Of a stretch of DNA of 64,000 nt, positions 20,309-32,787 are shown in pieces. A model generated the notes under the pieces. The model was given only the letters and a program-made list of their open reading frames with translations. It was not told where the DNA came from and did not search any database. The translations under genes were made by a program, and so were the position numbers. The stretch is from Geobacillus thermoleovorans (GTDB lineage: Bacteria > Bacillota > Bacilli > Bacillales > Anoxybacillaceae), in contig NZ_CP014335.1 of NCBI RefSeq assembly GCF_001610955.1, positions 2,551,001-2,615,000 on the forward strand. The letters are read 5' to 3'. Positions within the stretch are counted from its first letter, which is position 1; each line of letters opens with the position of its first letter.

Positions 20309-20360
20309 GATGGCAAAGGAGCTCGGCTTCCTAGGATGCCGCGCCGCCTCTTTTGCCATC
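20309..20360 (-). repeat. Intercistronic stem-loop between leuC and leuD
   Basis: Inverted repeat with a 13-bp stem (one G-U pair): 20360-20348 pairs with 20321-20309 (core GATGGCAAA / TTTGCCATC). The 26-base loop can fold further (CGGC / GCCG round the palindrome TCCTAGGA). There is no U tract, so it is not a simple terminator; an RNA processing or stability element that sets the leuC:leuD ratio is possible. Confidence 0.75.
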
Positions 20361-20372
20361 ACGATCGTCAAT

Positions 20373-21788
20373 TTAACAGACCGGCTCGGCTTCAAGCTGG
20401 CGCACATCGACAAAATGTCCGTAAATCGCAGCCGCCGCGGCCATCACCGGGCTGACGAGATGCGTGCGCGCCCCTTTTCCTTGCCGCCCTTCAAAGTTGC
20501 GATTCGACGTTGACGCACAGTGCTCGCCTTCCGGAATGATGTCCGGGTTCATGCCCAAACAGGCGCTGCAGCCGGAGTCGCGCCATTCAAAACCGGCGTC
20601 GATGAAAATTTGCGCCAACCCTTCCGCCTCGGCTTGTTTTTTCACTTGCTGCGATCCAGGCACGACGAGCGCCCGTACACCCGGAGCCACTTTTTTCCCT
20701 TTCACGATGCTCGCCGCCGCGCGCAAATCGCTGAGGCGTGAGTTGGTGCACGAACCGATGAAGACGTGCTGCACCGGAATATCCGTAATCGGCGTGCCCG
20801 GCTTGAGCCCCATGTACTCAAGCGCCCGGCGCACCGCGTTTTGCTCTGTTTTGCTTTCAAATTGCTCGGGATGCGGCACGACGCCATCGACGGAAGTGCT
20901 CATCGCGGGGTTCGTCCCCCACGTCACCATCGGAGCGATCGTCGACGCATCGATTTCAATCGTTTTATCGTATTCCGCCCCCTCATCGCTTGCAAGCGCC
21001 CGCCACCGTTCCACCGCCTTGTCAAACTCCTCGCCTTTTGGCGCATATTTGCGGCCGCGCAAATAGGCAAACGTCGTTTCATCCGGGCTGATGAGGCCGG
21101 CTCTCGCCCCAGCTTCAATCGACATGTTGCAAATCGTCATTCGCTCTTCCATCGACATGCGTCGGATCGCTTCGCCTGTAAATTCGATAATATAACCGGT
21201 GCCGACGCCAACGCCATAGCGGCCGATAATGGCCAAGATGACGTCTTTGGCGGTCACTCCTTTGCCGAGGCGGCCGTTGATGCAGATTTGCAGCGTTTTC
21301 GGCTTATGCTGCCAAAGCGTTTGTGTAGCCAATACATGCTCGACTTCGCTCGTGCCGATGCCAAACGCCAAGGCGCCAAACGCCCCGTGCGTCGACGTAT
21401 GGCTGTCGCCGCAAACGATCGTTTTTCCCGGCTGGGTCAACCCGAGCTCTGGGCCGATGACGTGAACGATTCCTTGCTCTTCGCTGTGTAGGTCGGCGAG
21501 CGGAATGCCGAACTCGCGGCAGTTGCGCTCAAGCGCAGCGATTTGGTTGCGCGCCACTTCGTCGGTAATCACAAATCGGTTAACGGTCGGCACGTTATGG
21601 TCCATCGTCGCAAAGGTCAAATCCGGCCGCCGCACCTTCCGCCCTTTTTGCCGCAATCCTTCAAACGCTTGCGGCGAGGTCACTTCATGCACTAAGTGCA
21701 AATCGATGTACAATAAATCCGGTTTGCCCTCCTCACGGTAGACGACGTGGTTTTCCCAAATTTTATCGATGATCGTTTTCGGCTTCAT
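20373..21788 (-). CDS. leuC: 3-isopropylmalate dehydratase large subunit
   Basis: Aconitase-family [4Fe-4S] subunit. 471 residues. Cluster cysteines are in [12 protein letters not shown] (~residue 347) and in [13 protein letters not shown] (~407 and 410); the active-site region [14 protein letters not shown] (~125-138) is intact. Start ATG 20 bases after the leuB stop. Part of ilvB-leuD operon. Confidence 0.97.
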   Translation of the reverse strand: MKPKTIIDKIWENHVVYREEGKPDLLYIDLHLVHEVTSPQAFEGLRQKGRKVRRPDLTFATMDHNVPTVNRFVITDEVARNQIAALERNCREFGIPLADLHSEEQGIVHVIGPELGLTQPGKTIVCGDSHTSTHGAFGALAFGIGTSEVEHVLATQTLWQHKPKTLQICINGRLGKGVTAKDVILAIIGRYGVGVGTGYIIEFTGEAIRRMSMEERMTICNMSIEAGARAGLISPDETTFAYLRGRKYAPKGEEFDKAVERWRALASDEGAEYDKTIEIDASTIAPMVTWGTNPAMSTSVDGVVPHPEQFESKTEQNAVRRALEYMGLKPGTPITDIPVQHVFIGSCTNSRLSDLRAAASIVKGKKVAPGVRALVVPGSQQVKKQAEAEGLAQIFIDAGFEWRDSGCSACLGMNPDIIPEGEHCASTSNRNFEGRQGKGARTHLVSPVMAAAAAIYGHFVDVRQLEAEPVC

Positions 21789-21808
21789 TGGCTTTCACCT
21801 CGCACGTC

Positions 21809-22924
21809 TTAGGCATAAACGGTCATAATTTGAGCAATGGCCGTATAATCCAGCACCGCCGCTTTGATTTCTTCGACCATTTCGTTCGTGGATACGATGC
21901 GGCCGCCGCTTGGCGCCAAGTCGGCGGTGCGCAAACCTAGGGCGAGCGCCTGCCACACCGCGTGCTCTACCGCCTCCGCTTCCGCGGTGAGCCCGAACGA
22001 CAGTCGAAGCATCATCGCGGCCGACAAAATCGCCGCAATCGGATTGGCTTTGTTCATGCCGGCGATATCAGGCGCTGAACCGTGCACCGGCTCATACAAG
22101 CTCGGACCGGAAGCGGATAAGCTGGCTGACGGCAGCATCCCGAGCGAACCGGACAACATGGAGGCTTCATCGCTTAAAATGTCGCCAAACATGTTTTCTG
22201 TCACAATGACATCAAACTGCTTCGGCGCACGGATGAGCTGCATCGCGGCATTGTCAACAAGCATATGCTCAAGCGTGACGTCCGGAAACTGCTTCGCCAC
22301 CTCTTCGGCCACTTCCCTCCATAGACGGCTTGACGAAAGGACGTTCGCCTTGTCGACCGAAGTCACTTTTTTCTTCCGCCCGCGTGCGAGTATAAACGCC
22401 ATGCGGACGATCCGCTCAATTTCTTCCTTTTTATATAACAAGGTGTCCACTGCTTTTTCTTCGCCGTTTTCGACGACGCGGCCGCTCGGCTGGCCGAAGT
22501 AAATGCCGCCGGTCAGCTCGCGGACGATGACAAAATCGACGCCTTGCACGAGATCCGGTTTTAACGGCGAAGCGGAAACCAAACTGTCATAGCAAACAAC
22601 CGGCCGCAAGTTGGCATATAAGTCGAGCTGCTTGCGAATGGCAAGCAATCCTTTTTCCGGGCGCAAATGCGGAGGGTTGTCATCCCACTTCGGACCGCCG
22701 ACCGCCCCAAGCAGCACCGCATCGCTTTCTCGGCAAAGGCGGAGCGTTTCCTCGGGGAGCGGCGTCCCCGCCTCATCGATCGCCGCTCCACCGATCAATC
22801 CATATTCAAACGTAAACTCGTGGCCAAACCGGATGCCGACCGCTTTTAATACCTCGACCGCTCCGGACGTCACTTCTTTGCCGATGCCATCCCCTGGCAA
22901 GACGGCAATCCGATAGTTTCCCAT
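21809..22924 (-). CDS. leuB: 3-isopropylmalate dehydrogenase
   Basis: NAD-dependent oxidative decarboxylation of 3-isopropylmalate. 371 residues. The isocitrate/isopropylmalate dehydrogenase signature is seen as [20 protein letters not shown], with the NAD-binding segment [20 protein letters not shown]; catalytic Y and K lie in [10 protein letters not shown] and SSVDKANVL. Starts 17 bases after leuA. Confidence 0.97.
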   Translation of the reverse strand: MGNYRIAVLPGDGIGKEVTSGAVEVLKAVGIRFGHEFTFEYGLIGGAAIDEAGTPLPEETLRLCRESDAVLLGAVGGPKWDDNPPHLRPEKGLLAIRKQLDLYANLRPVVCYDSLVSASPLKPDLVQGVDFVIVRELTGGIYFGQPSGRVVENGEEKAVDTLLYKKEEIERIVRMAFILARGRKKKVTSVDKANVLSSSRLWREVAEEVAKQFPDVTLEHMLVDNAAMQLIRAPKQFDVIVTENMFGDILSDEASMLSGSLGMLPSASLSASGPSLYEPVHGSAPDIAGMNKANPIAAILSAAMMLRLSFGLTAEAEAVEHAVWQALALGLRTADLAPSGGRIVSTNEMVEEIKAAVLDYTAIAQIMTVYA

Positions 22925-22941
22925 TCTGAATCCCCCCGTTT

Positions 22942-25537
<2,596 letters not shown>

Positions 25538-25603
25538 CTACGCTTGGCCGCCCCTTGTTTGGCGGTTCCATGAAGCAATCAGCGCTGTTTTGTATGATAG
25601 CTG

Positions 25604-26122
25604 TTAAATAATGAACGCCGTTTTCTGATTCGTCGTCGCTTTTTGCGCCCCGCGGGTGAACGCGGTCGTTCCCGTGCGCGCCACTTCCTTAATGCCGTAC
25701 GGGCGCAATAGTTCAATCAACGCCTCGACTTTCTCCGGCTCGCCGGTCACTTGAATGACGAGGCTGTCTTTGCTTACGTCGACGATCGAGGCGCGAAACG
25801 GCTCGATGAGCGTGTAAATTTCCTGGCGGACCGCCGGAGGAGCGGCAACTTTAATGAGCGCCAGCTCGCGGGCGACGATCGCTTGGTCGGTGATGTCATT
25901 CACCTTCAACACATCAATCTGCTTGTTCAGCTGCTTAATGATTTGCTCCGCCGTCCGTTCATCGTCAACGTTGACGACGAACGTCATCCGCGAAATGCCC
26001 TCGATTTCCGTATGCCCGACCGTAATGCTTTCGATATTGTAATGCCGCTTTGTAAACAACCCGGTAATGCGGTTTAAGACGCCGGGGCGGTTGTTGACTG
26101 TCATCGTGATGATTCTTCGCAT
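25604..26122 (-). CDS. ilvH: Acetolactate synthase small (regulatory) subunit
   Basis: 172 residues: N-terminal ACT domain ([26 protein letters not shown], ~1-75) for valine feedback, then the C-terminal AHAS domain. The ATG has GGGGGTGAAAGC upstream and overlaps the end of ilvB by 22 bases, which suggests coupled synthesis of the two subunits. Often named ilvN. Confidence 0.96.
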   Translation of the reverse strand: MRRIITMTVNNRPGVLNRITGLFTKRHYNIESITVGHTEIEGISRMTFVVNVDDERTAEQIIKQLNKQIDVLKVNDITDQAIVARELALIKVAAPPAVRQEIYTLIEPFRASIVDVSKDSLVIQVTGEPEKVEALIELLRPYGIKEVARTGTTAFTRGAQKATTNQKTAFII

Positions 26123-27840
26123 GCTTTCACCCCCACCATTTCATGAAGCCCTTTGCCGGGCGCCACCATCGGATAGACGTTCTCGTCGGCGCGGACATGG
26201 AAATCAAGCAGCACCGGCCCATCCATCGCAAACGCTTGTTTTAACACTTCGGCCGCTTCCGCCTCCGTCTTCGCCCGCAGACCTGGCATCCCGTATGCTT
26301 CGGCAAGCTTGACGAAATCCGGCTGGTTCGGAATGAGCGAATGGGAGTACCGTTTGTCATAGAACAGCTCCTGCCATTGCCGCACCATGCCGAGCGCCTG
26401 GTTGTTGACGATGACGATTTTGATCGGCAGCCGTAGCTCCTGGATGACCGACAGTTCTTGGAACGTCATTTGGAAGCCGCCGTCGCCGACGATCGAAACG
26501 ACCGTAGCGCTCCGGTCGGCGAGCTGGGCGCCGATCGCTGCCGGAAGCCCGAAGCCCATCGTGCCGAGCCCCCCGGACGTCACCCACCGGTGCGGCCGGT
26601 TGAACTTGTAATATTGCGCCGCCCACATTTGATGCTGGCCGACGTCCGTCGTCACGATCGCCTCGCCGTTTGTCATTTCATAGATCATCTCGATCAGTTT
26701 TTGCGGTTTGATCGTGCCGGCTTCCGGCTCATAATGGAGCGGGAAGCGCCGCTTCCATTCATCAAGCTGCGCGAGCCACGCCGCGGTGTCCGCCGGCTTG
26801 CCTTGCTGGGCGATCAGCTCTTGCAAGGCGGCTTTTGCATCGCTGACGATTGGAATTTTCGTCGGCACGTTTTTGCCGATTTCCGCCGGATCGATGTCGA
26901 TATGGGCGACGGTCGCTTTCGGCGCGAAATATTTTAAATTGCCGGTGACCCGGTCATCGAAGCGGGCGCCGATGTTGATGAGCAAATCGCATTCACACAG
27001 CGCCATATTCGCCGTATACGTACCGTGCATGCCGGCCATGCCTAAAAACAGCGGATGGTCGGCCGGGAAACCGCCAAGGCCAAGGAGCGTATGAATGACC
27101 GGAATGTTTTGCTGTTCGGCGTATTGCCGCAATTCATTGGACGCATTGGCGTGCAAGATGCCAGCGCCGGCTAAAATGACCGGCCGCTTTGATTGGCTGA
27201 CCGCCTCGACAAGCCGGCGGATTTGCCAATGGTTCGGCTGCGTCGTCGGCTGATAGCCAGGCAAATGAACGTCTTGATCGTAATCAAACTCCCCTTCGGC
27301 CGTCGTAATGTCTTTTGGAATATCGATCAACACCGGTCCGGGGCGCCCGGTCGTCGCAATGTGAAACGCCTCTTTAATGATTCTCGGCAGCTCGCTGATG
27401 TCGCGCACTTGGTAGTTGTGTTTCGTAATCGGCATCGTAATGCCGACAACGTCCGCCTCCTGAAACGCATCCGAGCCGATGACGCTCGTGGCCACTTGCC
27501 CGGTAAAGACGACGAGCGGCAGCGAATCCATCATCGCGTCGGTCAACCCGGTGACGATGTTGGTCGCTCCCGGGCCGGAGGTGGCGATGACGACCCCTGG
27601 TTTTCCAGAAATGCGCGCATATCCTTCCGCCGCATGGATGGCCCCTTGCTCATGCCGCGTCAGCACGTGGAACACGCCGGCTTTATACAACTCGTCATAC
27701 AGCGGGAGCACCGCCCCCCCCGGATAGCCGAAGATGACTTCGACTTTTTCTTCCTTGAGCGCTTCAATGAGCATCAGCGACCCGCTCATTCTCGCCTTCG
27801 TCCTCGCTTTTTCTTGTTCCTCGACTTTCATTTTTGTCAT
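26101..27840 (-). CDS. ilvB: Acetolactate synthase large (catalytic) subunit
   Basis: ThDP enzyme, first common step of branched-chain amino-acid synthesis. 579 residues. The catalytic glutamate lies in the conserved [14 protein letters not shown] region (~70), the FAD-binding middle domain is complete, and the ThDP motif runs [12 protein letters not shown]...IVIVNN near 450-480. The ATG at 27840 has GGGAGG eight bases upstream; codons further up lie in the T-box terminator. First gene behind the leucine T-box. Confidence 0.97.
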   Translation of the reverse strand: MTKMKVEEQEKARTKARMSGSLMLIEALKEEKVEVIFGYPGGAVLPLYDELYKAGVFHVLTRHEQGAIHAAEGYARISGKPGVVIATSGPGATNIVTGLTDAMMDSLPLVVFTGQVATSVIGSDAFQEADVVGITMPITKHNYQVRDISELPRIIKEAFHIATTGRPGPVLIDIPKDITTAEGEFDYDQDVHLPGYQPTTQPNHWQIRRLVEAVSQSKRPVILAGAGILHANASNELRQYAEQQNIPVIHTLLGLGGFPADHPLFLGMAGMHGTYTANMALCECDLLINIGARFDDRVTGNLKYFAPKATVAHIDIDPAEIGKNVPTKIPIVSDAKAALQELIAQQGKPADTAAWLAQLDEWKRRFPLHYEPEAGTIKPQKLIEMIYEMTNGEAIVTTDVGQHQMWAAQYYKFNRPHRWVTSGGLGTMGFGLPAAIGAQLADRSATVVSIVGDGGFQMTFQELSVIQELRLPIKIVIVNNQALGMVRQWQELFYDKRYSHSLIPNQPDFVKLAEAYGMPGLRAKTEAEAAEVLKQAFAMDGPVLLDFHVRADENVYPMVAPGKGLHEMVGVKACEESSR

Positions 27841-27872
27841 CGTCGATCCTCCCTGTGATTTGTCATCCATAT

Positions 27873-27928
27873 AAAAAACCTTTCCGCCCACGATGGCTGT
27901 CATTTCCAGCCAAAGGGGCGAAAAGGTT
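27873..27928 (-). terminator. T-box-controlled terminator before ilvB
   Basis: Stem AACCTTTTCGCCC / GGGCGGAAAGGTT (27928-27916 with 27889-27877, one mismatch), then TTTTTT. The 26-base loop is long for a terminator. Located between the T-box motif and ilvB. Confidence 0.85.
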
Positions 27929-28170
27929 TCCTTTCCGCGGTACCACCCTTCTTCACGGCCGTGACGGCCGCCTCAGGAGCGGCCAGCCGAAGCCGGCCGC
28001 TCATTTTGGTAACGAGTGAAGCGCGCGTCTCCACTCGTCCAGCCCTACTAGCCGTCCGGCGTTCAGGCTGGCGCTCAGAGGTGAGTTCATCAAGCGGCAA
28101 CATCACCGGTTCGCAGCTCCCCCGGCTCTCTGTGGATGTTGACCCCGCTGACTACTTATCCTCGTCAACG
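27873..28170 (-). promoter_or_regulatory. Leucine T-box riboswitch of the ilv-leu operon
   Basis: Minus strand carries GGGTGGTACCGCGG (27948-27935) with the terminator just downstream and a long stem I/II/III region upstream. The specifier is CTC (leucine) at 28085-28083 in the context GAACTCACC, the usual placement, so the leader reads uncharged tRNA-Leu. It lies only about 30 bases after the ilvE stop, and I see no clear promoter between the two. The 5' boundary is approximate. Confidence 0.92.
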
Positions 28171-28199
28171 CTTTTTCGCTATCCACTTGTCATGGACGA

Positions 28200-29099
28200 T
28201 CAACCGACATTGGCGTTCGTCGGATACACCTTTACTCCTTCGACGACCACGCGGCGGCGAAATTCTTCAAGCAACCGCTTGGTATGCGGTCCCGGCGTCC
28301 CGTCGCCGATCGTCCGGCCATCGACTTTAATGACCGAAATGACTTCGGCCGCCGTCCCCGTCAAAAACACTTCATCCGCGACATAGACATCATGGCGGGT
28401 AAACGGCTCCTCTTTCACCGTATAGCCGAGATCCTCCGCGATTTCGATGATCGCTTGACGCGTAATGCCTTCAAGCGCCCCGACATACCCAGGCGGTGTG
28501 TAAATGACGCCGTTTTTGATGATGAAAACATTGTCTCCCGAACCTTCCGCGACATAGCCTTGATCGTTTAAGATCAGCGCTTCGCTTACGTTCGCCAAAT
28601 GCGCCTCGATTTTGACAAGCACATTGTTTAGGTAGTTGAGCGATTTGACTTTCGGGCTCAGCACATCAGAGCGGTTGCGGCGCGTCGCCACTGTCACCAC
28701 TTCGATGCCGGTTTCATATAAATGTTTCGGGAAGAGCGCGAGCGGCTCGACGATAATCACGATTTGCGGCGTTTTGCATTTGTACGGATCCAGTCCTAAA
28801 TCGCCGACCCCGCGCGAAACGACCAGGCGGATGTATGCATCTTGATAGCCGTTGCGGCGGATCGTTTCGAGCACGTGGCCAATCATTTCTTCCTTCGTGT
28901 ACGGAATGTCGAGCAAAATCGACTTCGCTGAATTGTATAGCCGATCTATATGTTCTTCGAGGCGGAATACGTTGCCGCTATAGACGCGAATGCCTTCAAA
29001 TACCCCGTCGCCATACAAAAATCCATGGTCATACACGGAAATTTTGGCGTTTTCTTTTGTCACAAATTCTCCGTTTAAAAAGATCCATTGTTCGCCCAC
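28200..29099 (-). CDS. ilvE: Branched-chain amino acid aminotransferase
   Basis: Class IV PLP aminotransferase: last step of Leu/Ile/Val synthesis and first step of their breakdown. 299 residues. The PLP lysine lies in SPKVKSLNYLNNVL (~residue 155), and the class signature EGSGDNVFIIKNGVIYTPP is intact. The start is GTG at 29099 with AGGAAGAGGGG upstream. Placement ahead of the T-box-ilvB operon means it escapes T-box control if read from its own promoter, while the operon may be read through from it. Confidence 0.95.
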   Translation of the reverse strand: MGEQWIFLNGEFVTKENAKISVYDHGFLYGDGVFEGIRVYSGNVFRLEEHIDRLYNSAKSILLDIPYTKEEMIGHVLETIRRNGYQDAYIRLVVSRGVGDLGLDPYKCKTPQIVIIVEPLALFPKHLYETGIEVVTVATRRNRSDVLSPKVKSLNYLNNVLVKIEAHLANVSEALILNDQGYVAEGSGDNVFIIKNGVIYTPPGYVGALEGITRQAIIEIAEDLGYTVKEEPFTRHDVYVADEVFLTGTAAEVISVIKVDGRTIGDGTPGPHTKRLLEEFRRRVVVEGVKVYPTNANVG

Positions 29100-29169
29100 T
29101 TCGGTTCCCCTCTTCCTTGATCAGTCAGCAGTTGCTTTGAACGGCTCGATCATTGTATTGAGTCGTTTC

Positions 29170-29184
29170 TCTTATTTGAAAATT
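29170..29184. promoter_or_regulatory. CodY-like box downstream of the ilvE -10
   Basis: Minus strand AATTTTCAAATAAGA matches the CodY consensus AATTTTCWGAAAATT at 11 of 15 positions. It starts next to the -10 and would cover the transcription start. Confidence 0.45.
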
Positions 29185-29213
29185 ATAATAATCCGAAACC
29201 TTTGCGCCGTCAA
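29185..29213 (-). promoter_or_regulatory. Sigma-A promoter of ilvE
   Basis: TTGACG (29213-29208), 17-base spacer, TATTAT (29190-29185) on the minus strand; leader of about 80 bases to ilvE. Flanked by CodY-like sites on both sides and a cre-like site upstream. Confidence 0.8.
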
Positions 29214-29216
29214 TAA

Positions 29217-29231
29217 CGTTTTTTGAAAATT
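29217..29231. promoter_or_regulatory. CodY-like box upstream of the ilvE -35
   Basis: Minus strand AATTTTCAAAAAACG matches the 15-base CodY consensus at 12 positions. Three bases from the -35. Confidence 0.55.
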
Positions 29232-29248
29232 CCGATTGGTCAAACTAT

Positions 29249-29263
29249 TTGAATGCGCTTACA
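29249..29263. promoter_or_regulatory. cre-like site (CcpA) upstream of the ilvE promoter
   Basis: TTGAATGCGCTTACA fits the cre consensus WTGNAANCGNWWNCA with one mismatch. Its centre is about 78 bases upstream of the predicted start; CcpA is known to activate the B. subtilis ilv-leu promoter from an upstream cre. Confidence 0.6.
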
Positions 29264-29320
29264 TTATGATAGAATCAAGGTTTTGCCGATATAAAAAAAT
29301 TTTTTCTTTCTTTGCCGTCT

Positions 29321-29476
29321 CATAGAAAACGCGCCCTTGAGCGCAGTTCGCTCCTCATTCGATATGAACATAACGGGCTCAAGGCGCGCTCATTTTTCTG
29401 ATAGAAAAGATCCGTAAGCAACGTTCGCTTCTCACTCGGACATGAAAATGACGAATCAAAACGATGCGCCTTTTTC
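29321..29476. repeat. Tandem ~78-bp imperfect noncoding repeat
   Basis: Two adjacent units, 29321-29398 and 29399-29476, share the order ATAGAAAA, GTTCGCT-CTCA-TCG, ATGAA-AT-ACG and a terminal CTTTTTC/CATTTTTC. Unit 1 can form a large hairpin (CGCGCCCTTGAGC with GCTCAAGGCGCG); in unit 2 the stem is decayed. Lies in the 515-bp gap between ysnB and ilvE; I see no supported gene there. Confidence 0.65.
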
Positions 29477-29591
29477 CACTTCATCTCCCCAAAACGAAAA
29501 AAGGCGGCCCAAACACAGGCCCCCTTTCCAAACACGCTATATGGCACTTCCATTTTGAAAGCGAACCTGTTGAAGCGGCCTTGCTTACCGT

Positions 29592-29615
29592 AAAAAAGCT
29601 GGCGGTTTTGCCGGC
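29592..29615 (-). terminator. Terminator of the rph-rdgB-ysnB operon
   Basis: Stem GCCGGC / GCCAGC (29615-29598, one G-U pair) followed by TTTTTT, directly after the ysnB stop. Confidence 0.8.
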
Positions 29616-30122
29616 TTAGATAGAAAACGTTTGTTCCATTTTGAGAATAGGCTGTCCATCCACTTCATAAAACTGGACGTGCGCCCGTCCGCTGTCGACC
29701 GTCAGCACCGCGTACGTTTTTTCTTTTCTTCCGCGCGGCAAGGCGATGCTGCCGGGATTGATGAACAGCAACCCATCGATTTGTTCAGCACCGGCCAAAT
29801 GCGAGTGGCCGAAACAAACGACGTGAGCCCCTGTTTCTTGTGCGCGATAGGATAAACGCAAAAGCGACGTTTTCACCCCGTATAAATGGCCGTGGGTGAC
29901 AAACAACCGAACGCCGCCCACCTCTTCGATGCGCTCAGCAGGAAACGCGGCGAAATCGCAGTTGCCGCGTACGACGGCAAACGGGGCAATCTCGTCCGCC
30001 CCCACCTCCAACTCCGAGTCGCCGCAATGGATAAACAAATCCGCTTCATGGCGATGACGGTTGACAATTGCAGCAAGTTCGGCAGTCAGCCCATGGCTGT
30101 CGCTCACAATCACCGCCTTCAT
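29616..30122 (-). CDS. ysnB: YfcE/MJ0936-family metallophosphoesterase
   Basis: Calcineurin-like phosphodiesterase of 168 residues. All five metal-binding blocks are present: [25 protein letters not shown] and GHSHLAG. Family members hydrolyse phosphodiesters in vitro; the natural substrate is not known. The ATG at 30122 overlaps the rdgB stop (ATGA) and has AAAGGGGCGG upstream. Third gene of rph-rdgB-ysnB. Confidence 0.92.
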   Translation of the reverse strand: MKAVIVSDSHGLTAELAAIVNRHRHEADLFIHCGDSELEVGADEIAPFAVVRGNCDFAAFPAERIEEVGGVRLFVTHGHLYGVKTSLLRLSYRAQETGAHVVCFGHSHLAGAEQIDGLLFINPGSIALPRGRKEKTYAVLTVDSGRAHVQFYEVDGQPILKMEQTFSI

Positions 30123-30733
30123 TCCGTCCGCCCCTTTCCACCGACGATCTCCTCCCACTGCTCATCGAGCTTCGTCAGCGCCTTGGCGCGATGACTGATT
30201 TGATTTTTTTCCTCGGGCGCAAGCTCCGCCATCGTTTTTCCCCGCTCCGGAAGGTAAAAAACCGGATCATAGCCAAAGCCCCCCTCCCCACGCGGCGCTT
30301 CGGCGATATAACCATCGCATGTCGCTTCGACAACGGCGGTCGGCCGCCCTGGGATCGCGACGGCGAGCGCACAATGAAAACGAGCCGTGCGCTGCTCCAT
30401 CGGCACCCCGTCAAGCTCGCGAAGCAGCTTGGCGATGTTGCGTGCATCGTTTTTATCTTCCCCGGCATAACGGGCCGAATGAACGCCCGGCCGGCCGCCG
30501 AGCGCATCGACCACGAGCCCGGAATCATCGGCGATCACCGGCCGCTTTAGACGCCGCGACGCCGCTTCTGCTTTGAGCACGGCATTTTCCGCAAACGTGC
30601 TTCCCGTTTCTGCGACATCCGGAGCGTCCGGAAAGTCAAGCAGCGATTTCACTTCGACGCCCCGCTTGGCAAACAAAGCGGCGAACTCGCGCACTTTGCC
30701 AGCGTTTTTGGTCGCGATGACAATCTCCTTCAC
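30119..30733 (-). CDS. rdgB: dITP/XTP pyrophosphatase (HAM1/RdgB family)
   Basis: Cleans non-canonical purine NTPs (ITP, XTP) from the nucleotide pool. 204 residues. The substrate-binding lysine is in [12 protein letters not shown] (~8-19), then [23 protein letters not shown] and GFGYDPVFY, and SHRAKAL near the C-terminus. The start is a GTG that overlaps the rph stop (GTGA) with GAGGAGG upstream; a longer frame to 30784 has no site. B. subtilis ysnA. Confidence 0.95.
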   Translation of the reverse strand: MKEIVIATKNAGKVREFAALFAKRGVEVKSLLDFPDAPDVAETGSTFAENAVLKAEAASRRLKRPVIADDSGLVVDALGGRPGVHSARYAGEDKNDARNIAKLLRELDGVPMEQRTARFHCALAVAIPGRPTAVVEATCDGYIAEAPRGEGGFGYDPVFYLPERGKTMAELAPEEKNQISHRAKALTKLDEQWEEIVGGKGRTE

Positions 30734-31500
30734 TCTGTGTCCTCCTCTGCCGCTTCTTTTTTTTCGCCGATGCGCGCCGCCCACTCGCCCAATGCGCGGC
30801 GCTGAACGGCGATGAGCTGCTCGATGCCTATTTGCGCCGCTTCAAGCAATTCATCGAGCTCGGCGCGTGAAAAAACCGCTTCCTCTCCGGTCCCTTGAAT
30901 CTCAACAAATTGACCGGCTCCGGTCATGACGACGTTCATATCCACTTTCGCCCGCGCATCCTCGTTGTAATCTAAATCAAGAATCACCCCATGCTCCGGA
31001 TCGATGCCGACCGAGGTAGCGGCGAGAAAATCGCGGATCGGAAGCGCCTCGAGCCTCCCTTCTTCCACCAGTTTGGCAAGCGCCAACACAAGCGCCACAT
31101 ACGCACCGGTGATCGACGCCGTCCGCGTTCCGCCATCCGCCTGAATGACGTCGCAATCGATCCAAATGGTCCGCTCACCAAGCTGTTCAAGATCAACAAC
31201 CGAGCGAAGCGCACGGCCGATTAAGCGCTGAATTTCCATCGTCCGCCCCGACACTTTTCCTTTGCTCGCTTCCCTCACATTCCGCTGCTCTGTCGCCCGC
31301 GGCAGCATCCCATATTCGGCCGTAATCCATCCTTTGCCGCCGCCGCGCATAAACGACGGCACTTTCTCTTCGACCGTCGCCGTGCAAATGACTTTCGTGT
31401 CGCCGACTTCAATGAGCACCGACCCTTCAGCGTGCTTCATGTAATGCGGGTGTATATGTACAGGGCGCAGCTCGCAACTGCTTCGTCCGTCCGCTCTCAT
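30730..31500 (-). CDS. rph: Ribonuclease PH
   Basis: Phosphate-dependent 3'-5' exoribonuclease that trims tRNA 3' ends. 256 residues. N-terminal [13 protein letters not shown], the phosphate-binding region with [12 protein letters not shown], and the core [20 protein letters not shown] are present, so the phosphorolytic site looks intact. The ATG at 31500 has AAAGGAGG nine bases upstream. Operon rph-rdgB-ysnB with overlapping starts and stops. Confidence 0.96.
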   Translation of the reverse strand: MRADGRSSCELRPVHIHPHYMKHAEGSVLIEVGDTKVICTATVEEKVPSFMRGGGKGWITAEYGMLPRATEQRNVREASKGKVSGRTMEIQRLIGRALRSVVDLEQLGERTIWIDCDVIQADGGTRTASITGAYVALVLALAKLVEEGRLEALPIRDFLAATSVGIDPEHGVILDLDYNEDARAKVDMNVVMTGAGQFVEIQGTGEEAVFSRAELDELLEAAQIGIEQLIAVQRRALGEWAARIGEKKEAAEEDTE

Positions 31501-31566
31501 CAACTGAGTCCTCCTTTTCTCCATCTTCAACGGAATGCCAGACGCCGCATTTCTTTCCACCTAGCG

Positions 31567-31603
31567 AAAAAAAGAAAGAGGCGGAATACGTTTCCACCTC
31601 TTT
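31567..31603 (-). terminator. Terminator of gerM
   Basis: Stem AAAGAGGTGGAA / TTCCGCCTCTTT (31603-31574, one mismatch/wobble) followed by CTTTTTTT on the minus strand, between gerM and rph. Confidence 0.85.
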
Positions 31604-31651
31604 GTTATACCATAACGTCCTATTCGTTTCCAGCCTGTCAGCACCAACCGG

Positions 31652-32725
31652 TTAAAATGTCCCGGTATTGACGTTTTGCGGCCGAGCGACCGGTTTGGTG
31701 AGCGGCTTGCCGTCTTCCGTGACAAGATTGGCTTTGCCATTGACTGTGATCGCCACGCTTTCGACTCCTTTTTGCTCAGTGAGCGACAAAACGAGGGAAT
31801 TCAACACGACGTCGGAAATGACATTTTTCTTGTTGCTTCCATAAATGCCTTCGTTAAAGTTGAGCGTCACTTTGCCATCCTCATATTTCGGGGCATCGAC
31901 AAGCTTCGCGTCCGGCTGAAAGACGCCGACAAGCCCGCTCCCTTGCTCTGGTCCTTGAATCAGTTCGTTGACGGCCGCGGCAATATCATCTTTCTCCTTA
32001 TTGGACACACGCCGTGTCACCGGCACATAGTATGTGCTGTTCCCTTGTTGGGCGACAAAATAAACGGTGACTGGATGCGTATTCGTAATGTCTGGCACGC
32101 CGCTCGCTTCCATATTGATGCCGTCGGCGCGGCTTACCCCATCTTGAATCGGTGTTTTATTGACCGGCATCACGTTTTGATCGTAGCCGTTGATGCGGAT
32201 TTTGACGCGCTTGATATTGTCAAATTGCGTCAACGTCCACGTAATGGACTGCAAAATTCGTTTTTCGTCCTCCGGCTTATAGTTTTTAAATTCCGGAGAA
32301 AAGTCGGCGATCAACGTTCCGTCTTTTTCCAATTTTGTGCCAAGCACCGTCGTTCCGGCCGGAATGACCGCGCGGAAGCCGTTCGGCAACATTTCTGACA
32401 CAGGTCCGTCTTCAACCAAATATTCGAGTACTTGTTTCGCCACGGCCTGCGTTTTCGGCAATTCCACTGTTTGCGGCACGACAAAGCCGTTTTTGTCAAT
32501 CAAGTACAGCTCTCTTTTCACCGTCTCGGTGGCCTTCGCTTTCTCCTTCTCTTCCTTTTGGCTTTCCGTCGCTTCCTGAAGCGCTTGGCCGTCTTTGACA
32601 TAACTCGTCTCTTGCGGCGGATCGATCTCCTTCACCGCCTCATCTCGCCCAAACAAACCGCAGCCGCCAAGCAACAACAGCGAGGCGAGCAGCGGCGCCG
32701 CCCATATGTGAGTCGTCCGTTTCAT
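31652..32725 (-). CDS. gerM: Spore germination/sporulation lipoprotein GerM
   Basis: 357 residues. Lipoprotein signal with lipobox LLGGC (cysteine ~22), an acidic linker, then two GerMN domains (about residues 65-200 and 215-345; compare TVELPKTQAVAKQVLEYLVEDG and VSNKEKDDIAAAVNELIQGPE). GerM is a mother-cell protein needed for the engulfment-stage envelope complex and efficient germination in B. subtilis. GGAGGG before the ATG. Downstream neighbour of racE, own terminator. Confidence 0.93.
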   Translation of the reverse strand: MKRTTHIWAAPLLASLLLLGGCGLFGRDEAVKEIDPPQETSYVKDGQALQEATESQKEEKEKAKATETVKRELYLIDKNGFVVPQTVELPKTQAVAKQVLEYLVEDGPVSEMLPNGFRAVIPAGTTVLGTKLEKDGTLIADFSPEFKNYKPEDEKRILQSITWTLTQFDNIKRVKIRINGYDQNVMPVNKTPIQDGVSRADGINMEASGVPDITNTHPVTVYFVAQQGNSTYYVPVTRRVSNKEKDDIAAAVNELIQGPEQGSGLVGVFQPDAKLVDAPKYEDGKVTLNFNEGIYGSNKKNVISDVVLNSLVLSLTEQKGVESVAITVNGKANLVTEDGKPLTKPVARPQNVNTGTF

Positions 32726-32757
32726 TGACGTTCCCTCCTACTCGTAGTTTGTACTAC

Positions 32758-32787
32758 TATGTATACGAGCCGTTTTCCAAAATAGAA
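32758..32787 (-). promoter_or_regulatory. Possible sigma-E-type promoter of gerM
   Basis: Minus strand TTCTATT (32787-32781), 15-base spacer, TATACATA (32765-32758); 5 of 7 and 6 of 8 positions fit. Weak, but gerM is sigma-E dependent in B. subtilis. Confidence 0.35.

Noticed and set aside
28150..28200. A separate promoter between ilvE and the T-box
   Set aside because: TTGATC is present, but no acceptable -10 lies 15-19 bases downstream.
29320..29553. Minus-strand frame of 77 codons between ysnB and ilvE
   Set aside because: It runs through the tandem noncoding repeat, has a low-complexity product and no convincing ribosome site.
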